DNA from: Oikopleura dioica
Taxonomy: Eukaryota; Chordata; Appendicularia; Copelata; Oikopleuridae
Assembly (NCBI GenBank): GCA_907165135.1
Contig: OU015569.1
Coordinates: forward strand, 310,001 to 374,000
Direction of reading: 5' to 3'
Length of the DNA stretch: 64,000 nucleotides
The stretch's first letter is position 1, and the number at the start of each line of letters is the position of its first letter. Both the position numbers and the translations under genes were made by a program. This document shows positions 35,701 through 47,900 of this stretch, one piece after another. The notes below the pieces were generated by a model. That model had not been told where the DNA came from, searched no databases, and saw nothing but the letters and a program-made list of their open reading frames with translations.

Positions 35701-36002
35701 GATGTCGGGCTCGTAGGGTCTGCCAGACCCGGGGTCTGCAAAAACAGACCCGGGGTCTGCAAATGCAGACCCGGGGTCTGCAAATGCAGACCCGGGGTCT
35801 GCACTGACGAGCAAAATTTTGGCTTCTTTGGCCCGTTTTGATTTAGAAATGTTCAAAGATGAAGTCTTCTCTAAGATCAGGCGCGAAGCGCATGAAAGCG
35901 CCTGTTCAATGTAAAATTCTGATACATTTTTTTCATGTGCAGACCCGCGGTCTGCATTTTGCAGACCCGGGGTCTGCATGCAGACCCTACGCGCCCTACA
36001 TC
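35701..36002. mobile_element. 302-bp nested element with 10-bp target duplication
   Basis: Terminal inverted repeats GATGTCGGGCTCGTAGGGTC and, at the right, GACCCTACGCGCCCTACATC. Both sides are flanked by CGCGTAGCGG (35691-35700 and 36003-36012), a perfect 10-bp duplication. That length is typical of Mutator-like elements (known family trait; assignment is inference). It carries six copies of a CAGACCC(G/C)GGTCTG-type palindrome. Confidence 0.8.
35720..35802. repeat. Tandem palindromes CAGACCCGGGGTCTG
   Basis: Four near-identical copies of GCAGACCCGGGGTCTGC (one starts CCAGACCC, one AACAGACCC) spaced by 3-5 bases such as AAAT. Two more copies lie at 35938-35976, one with CCGCGG at the centre. 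Each unit is itself nearly an inverted repeat. Confidence 0.85.
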
Positions 36003-36635
36003 CGCGTAGCGGCCTTTTTAAAAACAAAGCCGCAAAGGAGTTTAAAGAAAATTTATATTGTTTATTTTCGAAGCGGCTTCGTTTCTTAAAAAGCCGCTAG
36101 GCGGCTTTTCATTTAAGCTCTTCCAGATCCTGACTCAGGTTTTCTACTCAGGTTGCCGAGCCCAGTCTGGAGTGGATCGTCTTCGAAAGTTGTCTCATAA
36201 ATCTAAAGCTCTTTTTATTTCTAGCCTTTTTGAGAACTTACTTCATCGGATCCTTGTAGCCACTTGTCAGGTCGAAAATGAAAAAGGCAAAAGTGAACAA
36301 AGTCAAATTCATCTTCTCCGGATAATTTTTGTTTGAAGAATTGCTTGAAATAGATGTTCTTTTATGTGCATTCTGGAATAAATCATTCATCAAATCGGCA
36401 CCTAATGAGAGGTATTAATGCATTTGGATGGCCCACATCTGTCTTTTTATGAGACAAGGTCACCGCAGTATCAGACGATTTTACGCCTCTCAAAACCTCA
36501 GAAAATTACGGGAGAAGCCTTCCTTCATAGGAAACAGCTTACTTTGTTTTTATTTGTATTCTTGCATTAATTTTCAATTAAAAAGAGTGAAAAACAGAAA
36601 TTTTCTGAATCTGGATTTATTGGCAAGGGCTGTGT

Positions 36636-39600
36636 TTAGTGTAAGAGTTCGTTTTCAATCCAGTCTCGGATTGGCAGCATTCCAGTGAGTACTCCGACGT
36701 TGCCTTCCTCGTAGCAAGTGTCGAACTCGTCGCTAAAAAGGCAATTTTTAATATCTTGAATGAAAACAATCCAACCGGGTAAATAATCCAGCGAGCTCAA
36801 GTCTTCCGTTCTTGCTCTGGAAAACGGGCGAGCCGTGTTCTGTCTTGCAGACGGCGCCGTTGTCGTCTTCCATCTTCGCGTAGCACTGCTGATTCTTGTA
36901 GAGCCACGTCTTCTTGTCGCACCAGCGCGCGCTTCTCACTGTCAACTGACTCGAGAGTAGAGCGTCGTTAAAGAATCCCACGTCGTAGACCTTCTCGCCC
37001 CCGTCGATCGGAGCTGTGGGAAGACAGGCTTGACCGACACAACGAGAGTCGCAGTGTTTGAACGACTCTTCCGAAATCGACTTGTCGAATTTGATGAGAC
37101 AGACGTCGTTGATCTTGCGAGAACGAAGGTACGCCGGGTGAATCACCATTTTCGACGAAACCAGGTCGAAATAATAGGGTCCGAATGAGACGCGCACTTC
37201 TTTGGCGTAATTGCAGCATTGTGCAGTTGTTATCACTGCGCGGTCGCTGATCACAGTCGAGAAACAGGGCCAACTGGAGGAGTCATCGGAGAACCAAGCG
37301 TCGGCGACAGGAGTGAGATCATTTTTGAACGTTCTCGACTTGCCGATCACGTCTTCCCACTTCTGGGCCGGCTGCGACGATGAGAAATGATTGTCAAAGT
37401 CGGAGCAGAACTCCAAACTGCCCGGAATCATGTCGTACTTGGCATAAGCCACTTCTCGCGCTCCTCCGCCAACAGTCGTACTTGAAACGGCTGTAGTAGA
37501 AGTCGCCGCTTGTGAAGTTGTCGAAGCGGTGGCACTTGTCGTTGTTGGATCGGTTGCGAAGCAGCAAAACTTGACATCAGCTTCGATGCAGAGTCCATCG
37601 CCATCGACCAAGGAACAATTTACACCAAAAGTGGGCGGAATCAACGATCTGCTGGTGTCAAACGACATCTGCCCACCTCTGATCGCGCCGCAAACTTGAT
37701 CCGCTGTTGCTTGATTCAATAGATTTGCGAAGCCATTCGACGGGGCCGGCACCCATTCCGATTCAACTGTCTCCCAGGGCTCCACTGTACTGTCGTTGTT
37801 GTGGTTTGTCGGACAATCAGGGTAGATTGTCGGAGTATTGACCCAATCGTGAGAATATATGTCGATGTTGCCCGTGTTGGTGATCACTGGTCCCATTGTA
37901 GTTGTTGTTGATGTCGTTGTGGGAGATGTTGTCGACGTTGTAGTTGTTGAATTTTTGGTGGTGGTGGAGGTTGTCGTCATCGTTGTCGTCGTGTTTGTTG
38001 TTGTGCTCGTAGTTGCCGTTGATGTTGTTGTTGTGGGAGATGTAGTCGTCGTTGTAGTTGTTGAAGTGGTGGATGCAGTTGAAGTTGAAATCGTTGTACT
38101 CGTCGTTGTTGGATTAGTTGCGAAGCAGCAGAACTTAACATCCGCTTCGATGCAATTTCCATCGACGACCAAGGTACAGTTAACCCCAAAACTCGGTGGA
38201 ATCAAAGATCTGCTTGTGTCGAATGTCATCTGCCCACCTCTGATCGCGGCGCAAACTTGATCCGCTGTTGCTTGATTTAGCAAATTTGCGAATCCATTTG
38301 ATGGAGCAGGAATCCATTCCGATTCTACTGTTTCCCAAGGCTCGACTGTACCGTCATTATTGTGACTTGTCGGACAGTCGGGATAGATTGTCGGGGTGTT
38401 GACCCAGTCATGTGAGTAAATGTCGATGTTGCCCGTGTTGGTGATGACTGGCCCCATTGTAGTTGTAGTTGTAGATGCTGTCGATGTCGTTACATTCATC
38501 GGAGCACTAGCCAAGTTCATAACGCTGAACCAAAAAGAAAGAAAAAAAGATAAAAAAAAATGTGCCATGAAAAATAGATTGCCATAAAAATCACTATTGT
38601 TTGCCTTTCAAAAATCATTTTTGCCATGTTTTTTTTTTGTTAATTGTGAAATTTCGAACTCTCCCTAGTTGTTGTTGGAGCACTTGTGGAAGCACTGGTC
38701 GTCGAAGTAGTTGTTGATGTCCTGAAAAGAATAGAGATGTTTTCCCGATAGCAGGATCTTACGTTGTCGAGGTTGTTGTCGATGCAGTTGTTGTCGATGT
38801 TGTTGTTGAGGTCGTTGAAGTTGTAGTACTTGTGGTCGTACTTGTTGCTGTTGTGGAAGTCGTGGTACTCGTTCTAAATTCAAATATGAAAACGAGTCAT
38901 TTATTTTTTCTTACGTTGTTGAGGTCGTAGAAGTACTCGTGCTCGCTGTCGTGGAAGTCGTCGAGGCTGTAGTTGTAGAAGTGCTTCATTTAGAGTTCGA
39001 AAATCATTTCAAAGAAAAAAAAAACATGGCATTTGTCGAAAAAAAACTGGCATTTTCAAAAAAAAGATTGTATAAATGGCATTTTCGGCAAAAAAACGAC
39101 TCTTGGTTGAAAAAAAAATCAATCAAATTATCGAGAAAAATCAAAACTCTCACTTGTCGTGGTAGGAGGCGCCGTGGCTGGGCAGAATCCGTTCTTCATT
39201 GCAGTGAGTATGTCGCCCATTTGGACCTCTCGGCTGCAGTACTTGCCCTCGATATGAATAGGCGTCGAGCAAGGAACAGTCCTCTCGCCGAACTCGTCCA
39301 GGCACAAGTCGTTCAAATCATTTTCGAAGTAAGCATAGCATCTCCACTGCGGAAACTGTCCATTTTTGTTCACTCCGAATCGAGCCTTCATTTGTCCTTC
39401 GACGCTTTTCGCCTTGTTGCAGAAGAAATCGGAAGATTCGGGCGCACTTGGGCTCATGAAACTGCAGTACTCGTCGAGCACTTCTTGGTAGCGCCTTACT
39501 CCGGCGTTTTCTTGAATTATTGCTTCAAGTTCGGCCGTTCGAGGGCAGTAAACAGCATCTGCCGGATTCGGCTCCAAGCAGGACGTCATTTCTCCCCAAT

Positions 39601-42600
39601 CATTGACGCAATTTTCGGCTGAGGAGGTTTTCAAGTAGCCATAGCACCTCCACGCAGGCGCTGCGTCGTTTTTGTTGAGACCATAACGAGCGACCATTTT
39701 GAGACCGTGGGCCTCGGTTTTCGATGCTTTTTGACAAAAGAACTCTCCTTCGCCAGTTGAAGACATTTGTGAGCAGTAGGCGTCGAGTTTTTCTTGAAGA
39801 TGGCAGTAGGGTTGAATTGGAATGCTTGAAGTCGTAGTTGTCGTTTTTTCAGTCGTAGAAGTAGTTGAAGTGGTTGTTGGAGCCGGCGCCAAGCAGCAGA
39901 ACTTGACCTGTGCTTCGACGCAATAACCGTCAGTAACCTGGGTGCAGTTAACGCCAAAGAGAGGCGGAATCACTGATTTCCCTGTCGATGCTTTTTCAGT
40001 CGCAAATGGGATCTGCTCGGCTCTTATAGCGTCGCAAACTTGGTCAGCTGTTGCGCTATTGAGCAAATTAACGACGGCATTCGATGGAGCGTCGATCCAG
40101 CCGGACTCGACAGTCTCCCAGGACTCGACGGTACTGTCGTTGTTATGATTCGTTGGACAGTCGGGGTAGATTGTCGGCGTGTTGATCCAATCGTGGGAGT
40201 AAATATTGATATCACCCGTGTTGATGATCCATCCGCTTCCAAGAGTTGTAGTTGTAGTTGTAGTAGTCGTGGTAGTAGTGGTGGTCGTCGTCGTTGTCGT
40301 CTTTGTCGTCGTTGTCGTCGTCGTTGTCGTCGTCGTGGTCGTCGTCGTGGTCGTCGTCGTCGTCTTCGTGGTTGTAGTAGTCGTGGTCGTTGTCGTTGTT
40401 GACGTAGTCGTAGATGTAGTGGTTGTCGTTGGAGCAGCCGTAACAGGGCAAAGTCCATTTTGCAAGGACGTAATTATTTCTGGAATTTCAAATTCTTTGG
40501 TGCAGTACTTTCCATCAACATGTACAGGAGTGCTACAGGGAACAGAAGCTTCACCGAAACTATCCAAGCAAAAATCTCCAAGATCGTCATGGAAATACGC
40601 ATAGCAACGCCATATTGGATTCGCTCCATTTTTGTTGACTCCGAATCGAGCTCTCATAGTTCCATCAACGACGCCAGATGCGCGGGCGCAGTAGAACTCG
40701 CTCGTATCATCCACGTTAGCACTCATTTGGCTACAGTAATCATCGAGTACTTCTTGGTAGCGTCTTTCGCCCATACTTCCTGCAATGATAGCTTCGATCT
40801 CTTCAGTTTTCCCACAATAAAACCGTCTTCGCCGACCGGCTCGCTGCAAAAGTCAGTTCGCCCCAATCATCGACGCAACTTTCCGAATTTGTGTCCGAAC
40901 GAGTGTAGGCATAACAGCGCCAAGCTGGAACTGCTCCATTTTTATTGAGTCCGTAACGCGCCACCATTTTCATTCCCCTTTCTTCTACAATCGATGCTTT
41001 TGCGCAGAGATGGTCGCTTGTGGCAGTTTGAGAGGAGGACATTTGACCGCAGAAATCGTCGAGTTTCTCTTGGAGATAGCAAAACGGCTGGATTGGCGCT
41101 GTTGTTGTCGAAGTCGATGTAGTTGTCGTTGTTGTGGTTGTCGTGGTTGTTGTTGTAGTAGTTGTAGTAGTTGTCGTACTGGTTGTAGAAGTAGTTGAAG
41201 TAGTAGTTGTCGATGTCGTTGTTGTTGTCGTGATTTCAGGGCAGTCGCCGGCGGTAAGATTCCCGATAATCCAATTCATCTCCACGTCTCTCGTACAGTA
41301 TTTACCATTGGAAGGGATTGGATCCGCGCACATTGCTGTAAATTCTCCTTGATCGTCGAGGCAAGCATTAGATTCTGTATTCTCAAACTGCCCGTAGCAT
41401 CTCCACATCGGATTCGCTCCATTTGCATTCACATCAAATCTAGCTTTCATCATTCCCTCGAATCCCTTTGCTCTGTTACACAAGAATTCTCCGCTTCCAT
41501 CTGGCGACATTTTACTGCAGTAGTCATCTAGGGCAGCTTGGAACGAACCGCAGCCTGGCTCGGATGGGCCGGTTGTTGTTTCAGTAGAGAACGCGTTTGT
41601 CGAAGTCGTGGAAGATGAAGTTGTTGTAAAGATCGCGCAAGATGTAAGTACAGTTGTAATGATTCCTTCCAGCTGCTCGGTTCTAGTGCACAACGAGCCA
41701 CTCTCGAAGTTTGGATCAGAACAACCAACGTTTGTTCTCTTGCCATCGAGGCCGATACACGCCTCTGTGGTGGAACTATCGTAAAGGGGACCGTAGCATC
41801 TCCAGCCATAATTGCCCCCACTTGCGTTCGGTCCGAAGCGAGCGACCATTCTCCCTTCGTATCCCCTCGCTCGATTGCATTTGAATTCACTTCCATCTGG
41901 AGCATCTGGACTCATTTGAGCGCAATAAGCGTCCATCTCCGCTTGAACTGGGCATTCTAGCGGCTCGTCGTAGCATTCAGCTAGAGCGGCGTCAATAATT
42001 TCCTGCATCTCCTCCGGCCGGGTGCAATATCTGCCTCCTTCAGAAGTGGGGTCGCTGCAGTCCGAAGCCGTGAAACTTCCGTCCTCAGCGATGCAGGCTG
42101 GCAGGTCCTCCTCCATTTTCGTTGAGGCCGTATCTCGCCACCATGGTTCCTTCAAAGCCTTTCGAACGGCCGCAGAGATTGCTCCCGACGCCAGTTGGAG
42201 ACATCAACTTACAGTAGTCGTCCAGTCGCTGTTGAATATTGCATGTCGGCGCGGCAGTAGAAGTCATCGCCGTCGTCGAAGTCGTCACGTTTGCAGTAGC
42301 ATCACATGCCGTATTGGCAATGATTTCCTCCATGGCCTTCGATCGGGCGCAATAGTCCGCTTTCCAGGGGTTCACTTCTGTGCACCCTTCGCTCGTCATC
42401 TCTCCCGCTTCGTCCAAGCAGCCTTCGATTGTCGTCTTGTCCCAGATCTCTCCGTAGCATCTCCAGGCATAGCCGCCGCCTTTCCTGTTGACGTGATATC
42501 GAGCGACCATGTTTCCTTCGAAACCCTCGGCGCGTGGGCATTCGAAGTCGCCCGTTCCATTCGGCGACATCTGCGAACAGAAATCGTCGAGTCGCTGCTG

Positions 42601-42981
42601 AAACTGGCACTGGCAAGCTGTCCTGAGCACTTCTTCCATTTCCGCAACGCGGTTGCAATAGTGCCCATCGCCGTGGATCGGATCGGAGCAGCCCTCGGCC
42701 GTCAATTCTCCATCAGGACCGATACAAGCGGCGGTCTCGTTCGACATCGAGGTGTATCTGTAACATCGCCAGCCCGGGTTCTCGCCGTTTTTATTCAAGC
42801 CGTATCGTGCGACCATTTTGCTCTTGGCCTTTGCACATTTGAAGGGAAAGGCAGGCGCGTCTGGATGCATCTGAGCGCAGAAATCGTCCAGAATTTGTTG
42901 ATAATTGCAATTTCGCGGCTTCCCCGCTGTCCATAATTCCGACAAACGAGCGCTTTCATCTTTGAAAAGAAGGTTAATCAT
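36636..42981 (-). CDS. Giant secreted mosaic protein: repeated Cys domains, Thr-rich linkers, inactive trypsin domain
   Basis: Read 5' to 3' on the minus strand. Nine copies of a roughly 95-residue Cys domain (A) lie at 42910-39160, each with LDDYCxxMSP, a C-x-K/RA stretch, MVARYGLNxNG, WRCYG, an acidic CxDxxGE turn and YCTR. One copy of a second domain (B) sits at 40235-39890 and two more at 38440-37560: IYSHDWxNTPTIYPDCPTN, then ATADQVC, PPxFGVNC and a closing FCC. Long Thr/Ser runs separate blocks, some on separate mini-exons (38665-38990). The C-terminus is a trypsin fold (DVCLIKF, NVGVLTGMLPIRDWI) with TAQCC for TAAHC and TEHGSP for GDSGGP, so catalytic His and Ser are gone. Frame breaks at 40819-40822, 40848-40851 and about 42105. 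The 5' exon is unresolved, and the locus could be two genes. Composition suggests a secreted mucin, plausibly a larvacean house component. Confidence 0.7.
38569..39150 (-). other. Thr/Ser mini-exons linking the two halves of the mosaic gene
   Basis: Three short open stretches code almost only for Thr and Ser (around 38670-38719, 38765-38876 and 38917-38984). They are set between AT-rich introns with GT starts and AG ends. The left half of the gene ends APPTTT at a GTGAGAG donor near 39151. The right half opens behind TTTTTGGTTCAG near 38524. This supports one long transcript, although exact phases were not all resolved. Confidence 0.5.
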
Positions 42982-44046
42982 CTTGGATCATTCCTCTAGT
43001 TTACCTTTTCTAGCAGCTTTGGACTGCGAAAAAGCAGCAGAAACTGCAAGCTGCCTCTCATAGCCAGCTCTCTTGACGACTGATAAAGAAAATTTTCATT
43101 TCATGCATACCCAACTCGGCAATTCATCAAACTGCTGCATAATGCGGTCGCCAAGTAAATGGTAAAACCTGAATGACGAGCATCTCAGGCGCCTTCGAAA
43201 AGAGCATAAGATCTAATTCAATGCCCTTTTCAAAGTTTCGCCGCGAAAAGCACTTTCTTCGGAGCATTTTGGAACGACTAGAAAATGAGCATCAACGAGG
43301 AGCACTTTCATATATTCCTTCCAAAAAGCACCTTTTTGTTTGCATTTTTTTGAGAGGCTTTTGTTTGATTTTCCTTTTCTTTTTGTTTGAGGCGTTCTAT
43401 TTAGTAGCTCGAGCGATGAGCAATTCAAAAATGCGCGATGAAAAAATCGAGAAATTCGAAAAAAATTCGTTGAAAAACGAAATCACCAAAAAAGGTGATT
43501 TTTGAGAAGCTGGGGGAAGAGGGAAGTTTGGTTGGAAGTCGAGCTGGGCCGCGGCACGTGCCTGGAATGCGCGGCTCTAATTCGGCATTTCCGTCTGATC
43601 CTTGCGCCAATCAACACCTGCTAATTGCGGTCAGCATCGAGCAGCACTCCTCTACGTCACTGCCAGTCCTGCTGCTGACGCAAGCAGTCAAATCAGAGAG
43701 AAACCAGCTTATCTCAAAAGTGGGAACAAACACTTGGGCAAGTTCAACCCTCTTTTACTTCAGGAAAGGCTTCTTATCAAGAACTTGGGGATAATCTCCG
43801 GATTAGAATTTCTTTTCAAATTTTCAAGATTTTCAAGCTTTTCAAGTTTTTCAAGATTTTCAATCTTAGTTTCAAAAAAGAAGTCATTCATAAGCAGCGG
43901 CGCTAGAAAATCCAACCAGCTGGCGCTCCAACCACTGCCAACAACGCCACCACTGCCTGCTTCCTTTTCCGCTCGAAAATCATCATGCTCAAGAACTTTC
44001 ACTCACTGGGTGATGTGCTCGACCATGAAGATCAAATCCCCCTTAT
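42982..44046. other. Divergent region between the mosaic gene and the acidic-protein gene
   Basis: About 1 kb. Near 43020-43180 the minus strand has short open stretches that could be the missing 5' exon of the mosaic gene (a GTAAAC donor at about 43005 and an acceptor within 42960-42975 would form a 45-bp intron). The remainder holds no supported exon. TTTTCAAG repeats occur at 43815-43865. Confidence 0.45.
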
Positions 44047-44829
44047 TTGCTGCCTGGCCTGGGAAGAGCGATTAGGAGAGCGTGGAGATACATCGACAGT
44101 GAGGAGGAGGATTCCAGCGAGGAGGAGAGTGATGAAGAAATCATGGAGGAAAGCTCGAATTTCGAGAAAGGAGAGACGATGGAAACGGAAGAGGACTGTT
44201 GCTACGAAGCTGACTCGGAAACGGAGGAGAGCGAGGAGGAGTGTTACCCGGGAACTCCATCTACCGGCGACGAGACATCTTCGGAGGACGACCAATTCGA
44301 CCTCAAAGAGATGTACGACAGGGGCAAGGTGCCAAAGGAGCTCGATTTCCCCGGCGCCTTGTGGCGGGGACCTAATCTCGTCGTCATCGAAAATAACGGA
44401 TTGAAGCGACTCGGCGCTGTCAAGTAAGAAAAATTCATCCTTGATTTTTCCTCCTTTCAGAATTTTACAATTTTCCAATCTCTAGAAAGCCGCATTGATC
44501 CTCTCATGCGCCTTCTATTGGAAATTCTAGATCTGAGCCTTGTAAACACACTTTTCTCTCTTTAGGCGAAAGTTGAAGGAAATCGAGAGAGAAGGACTGT
44601 CCGACAGCGAGTTGAATTACCAAGAAGAGAAGAAGTTCTTGATCGAGAGCAAGCACGCGCTCATAAAGGAAAAGAGTCTGCTCGTTGTTATCTCCTGCTT
44701 TTTTTTCGTAGCTTTAGATTAGTATTGAAGAATCTGTGCATACTTTTTGAAAAAGAAGAGTTTGCAGCTGGTGAAGCTGCGCGCCGAGAAGTTCTCTCAG
44801 AAGGATTGGATTACTACTATTACCTTTAG
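44047..44829 (+). CDS. Acidic protein of unknown function (start unresolved)
   Basis: Not recognised. The open frame gives an acidic N-terminal half (SEEEDSSEEESDEE, METEEDCCYEADSETEESEE), then DLKEMYDRGKVPKELDFPGA, LWRGPNLVVIENNGLKRLG and, after an intron, KLKEIEREGLSDSELNYQEE with KKFLIESKHALI. A last exon ends RREVLSEGLDYYYYL. The conserved-looking middle and end suggest a real protein. The first in-frame ATG is at 44143; an ATG at 43985 is in another frame, and I found no clean splice to it. The stop lies 125 bp before the next gene on the same strand. Confidence 0.5.
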
Positions 44830-44953
44830 TTCTGTCACCTACAGTAGATAGAAAACCAGATAGACCTGTTTAAAAAAGCCTCGAATTTGAATGTTTAAGA
44901 TGATGGAGTACTGAAAGGGTTGCTTAGTTGTAATCCGAGAGTAGCCGCCGCTG

Positions 44954-47900
44954 ATGAACATCGACATCGACTCGGAGCAAGAATTCATTCCAGCGACGCC
45001 GCCCGAAATGGTCGAAATGGAGAAAGTGTCCACTTCCATCGTCCGCGACGAAAAACTCTTCGCCACTTCCCGCTTCATGTTCGCCAGACCGGACACTGAA
45101 GACGAAAAAGATCCTGCTTTCAAAACACTTGGTAAGCAACAACATCGTTTTTTAGGCCCGGCAGCCTGTGTGGAAAACCTGAGTCAGGGTCTGAAGAGCT
45201 AAAATTAAAAGCCGCGAATCGGCTTTTTTAAACGAAGCCGCATATGATATTGTTCCGGCTTTTCATTTAGGCTCTTTCAGAACCTGACTTAGGTTTGACA
45301 CACAGGTAGCAAAGACCAAAAGTTGCAAGGATAAATTAAGATTTTGTCACTTTCTGGCTTTTTAGAAAATTGGAAAAGTTTCTGGAGCTTGTGGAAAAAA
45401 TAGCAGAGGGCAGTTACTTTTTAATCGAGTAAATATGACAAGCGAAAAAAAGGGTTTGATTTTTGGTGTTTTTTGTAATCAACAAGTGTCGTGGAAGGTG
45501 TGTTTGGTGAAAAGCGAAAGAAATTTCGCTAGGTATAATTAGATTTATTTTAGAAAATGCTGGCATGAATCTCTTCTCCGCGCTCAAAGTGGCGCATGAC
45601 CAGCCCAGTCCGATGGCCAACTCGAAGAGCATTGAGTTCCACTCTAACTCAGCCAAGCCAGCTTCCAAAAAGAGCTCCAAATCGAAGAAGAAGGGCTCCA
45701 AAGGGTCCTCCAACAACAACAACAACAACTCTAAAAATACGAAAAACGAGGAGCCCCCGCGACCGAGTTTCTCCGAGTTGAATTTGCCGATTCTGTTCGA
45801 TCCTGAAATGTCCGGACGCGAAATTCCGCGAAGCTTGCCACCTGCCAATCTGGAGCACGCGATTCTGCTCACTGTCAGGCTCGAAGCACTTGGCGTAATC
45901 GCCGCTGCTGATCAAAAGGCAAACGCTAAACACTCGGCTCAAAAGCTCGAGTTCGATCTAACGTACGCGTTTTTGATCACGTGGCTGCTCCAGCTGGTCC
46001 CCAAGTATCACGATTTCGCAGAAGGCGAGCCGGTCTCCCCGCTTCAGGACGAAGTGCCCTTCAACGTACTTGGCTTCGACGTTCGCGGCCGCGGTGGCGA
46101 CTTATATCTCAACATCTCCGTCGTCGTCAAGAAAGAAAAGGAGCCCGAGCAGCGCCAGAAAAAGGGAAAGAACAAGCAACAGTCGTACTTCAACGAGTTG
46201 AGCAACACGGTCAAGAAGTACCTCAACGCAGTCACCATCATGGAAGTCGTCAGCTCGGTTTGGCAATCGGAGGAAGGGGCAACGCTGCACAAGCTCACCA
46301 ACCTCACTGATGTCACCTGGAGCGAGAAGAAACTCGGCAATTTCATCCAAGTTTCTACTGATAGGAATCGGCTTATTTTTGTTTTTTACTCAATTGAAAG
46401 TAACTACAATGAGTTCTTTCAAGTTTTCTGTTCGATTGGCTTTATTGAAGCTTCGACCAATCAGCACGCCGGATGAAAATGTTCACTATCCGATGAACTC
46501 GCTGTAAGAACATAAAACATTTCATTAAAAGCCGAAAAAGCAATGCGATTTCGCGCATTTTCGGCAACAGTCAATACGATCTCGAGTTCGGTCTCGTCGG
46601 GGAGCCACCGGTTAACATTTCCCAGATCAACAACACGAGCGCGATTCCTCTTGAAAATGCGTTTGGATTGATCCACGGCGGCGCCTTCGCTTACGGCTGG
46701 CCGATCATGGAGATGTTTCTGCGCATCCAGGCCGAGTGCATGGACATTTCCGCGCTGCGCCTTGTCTGGATCGTCAAGTCTGAGTACAACGCCGTCACTC
46801 TCTCGCAAACCTACACGGACGAGAACTTGGAACGGAACAACGCCTTCGTCCCGGCCTTGGCGATCGGAGTGCGCGGCTTCAACGCCTGCCAAATGTGGCA
46901 AGACATCTGCGGCCCGCGAAACGTCAAGGTCGCCCAGTTCACCGACTCTAACAGTCTCTCGGCGAACCACGGCGACTACCTCTTCCAGAAGCTCTATCTC
47001 TCGCAAGCGAGCCTCCACCAGCTCAAAGAGATCCGCACTGAGAGCGAAATGCTCATGAGCCAAGTGAGCGACACCTGCCTCTTCTACGCGCCGCGCAGCC
47101 CGAACCGCAGCCACGAGCAGTACAGTCTCTTCTTCGGCGGCGAGGTGCACATCTACTCCCTCAAAAGAACAAACTCACTGTCGAATCGATCCGGGCGGAG
47201 TGCAGAGACCACTTCTGCTCTTACCACGACCCAAGCTCCATTGTTTTCTTCGTCAGCCATCGACTTCCTGTAAGAATCATTATTTTTTTGATAGAAAAAT
47301 TTAAAATAATTACTTTTCAATTCTTAAATTCTCGGCTACCTGTGTAAAAACCTGAGTCAGGTTCTGAATAGCCAACGCAGCTTTTCATTTCAGCTCTTTC
47401 AAACCCTGACTCAGGTTTTCTACACAGGTTCCTGAGTCCAGCTAAAGACCCCTAAAAGGGTTCTTTTCTTGAAGCAGATTAGACTATATTTCCAAAATCA
47501 ATTATTATAGCTAAAATCAAACACGCCAGTTTGGGAAGCATAATTTTAAATAAACATAAATCCGATATTTTCCCTTTTTGGAGCGCGCTCGTGTTTGCCG
47601 CTAAACAGGCTATTATTCCGCTTTTCGTAAAATTTTGATGCATTTATTTTTCGCCAAACAAGCACTTTTTAGCTGCGCTACTTGGGCGATTTTACGCGAA
47701 ACTTGCAGAACTACGGCTGCTCCATCCAGGCCATTAGAAGAGTTTCTGCTTCCGCGTCTTCGAATCTCTCTAGGAACTGGCTCAAAGAAAAACACACAGA
47801 TTTAATTACAGAAAATTCTCAAAAGAAAAAATCTTGTTGAGCCGCTTGAAAGTCTCTTCGGCGAGGGATTTGAAAAAGTGATCGGCCAAGAGGTAGGAGG

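Larger units (their letters stand above)
35629..36165. mobile_element. GGGCTCGG-family element split by a nested insertion
   Basis: Outer ends CTGGGCTCGGCAACCTGAGT and CAGGTTGCCGAGCCCAG, with arms CGTGAGTCAGGCTCTGGAAG and CTTCCAGATCCTGACTCAGG. The centre of this element (GCCGCGTAGCGG) is interrupted by the insertion at 35701-36002. Confidence 0.85.
35213..36635. other. Repeat-filled intergenic region
   Basis: About 1.4 kb with no convincing exon between the S-adenosylmethionine synthetase start and the 3' end of the mosaic-protein gene. The middle is a transposable element with another inside it (35629-36165). The flanks (35213-35628, 36166-36635) are AT-rich and featureless. Confidence 0.6.

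Noticed and set aside
35720-35980. CRISPR-like array from regularly spaced CAGACCCGGGGTCTG units
   Set aside because: Eukaryotic context, spacers of only 3-5 bases, and the units lie inside a transposable element.
42022-42936. 304-residue plus-strand ORF opposite the mosaic gene
   Set aside because: Its minus-strand partner contains repeated Cys domains; the plus ORF is a composition shadow with no domain pattern.
45360-45440. Possible exon KLEKFLELVEKIAEGSYF after a TTTTTAG acceptor
   Set aside because: The phase does not fit the upstream donor, whereas the acceptor at about 45553 joins in frame to a long open exon.
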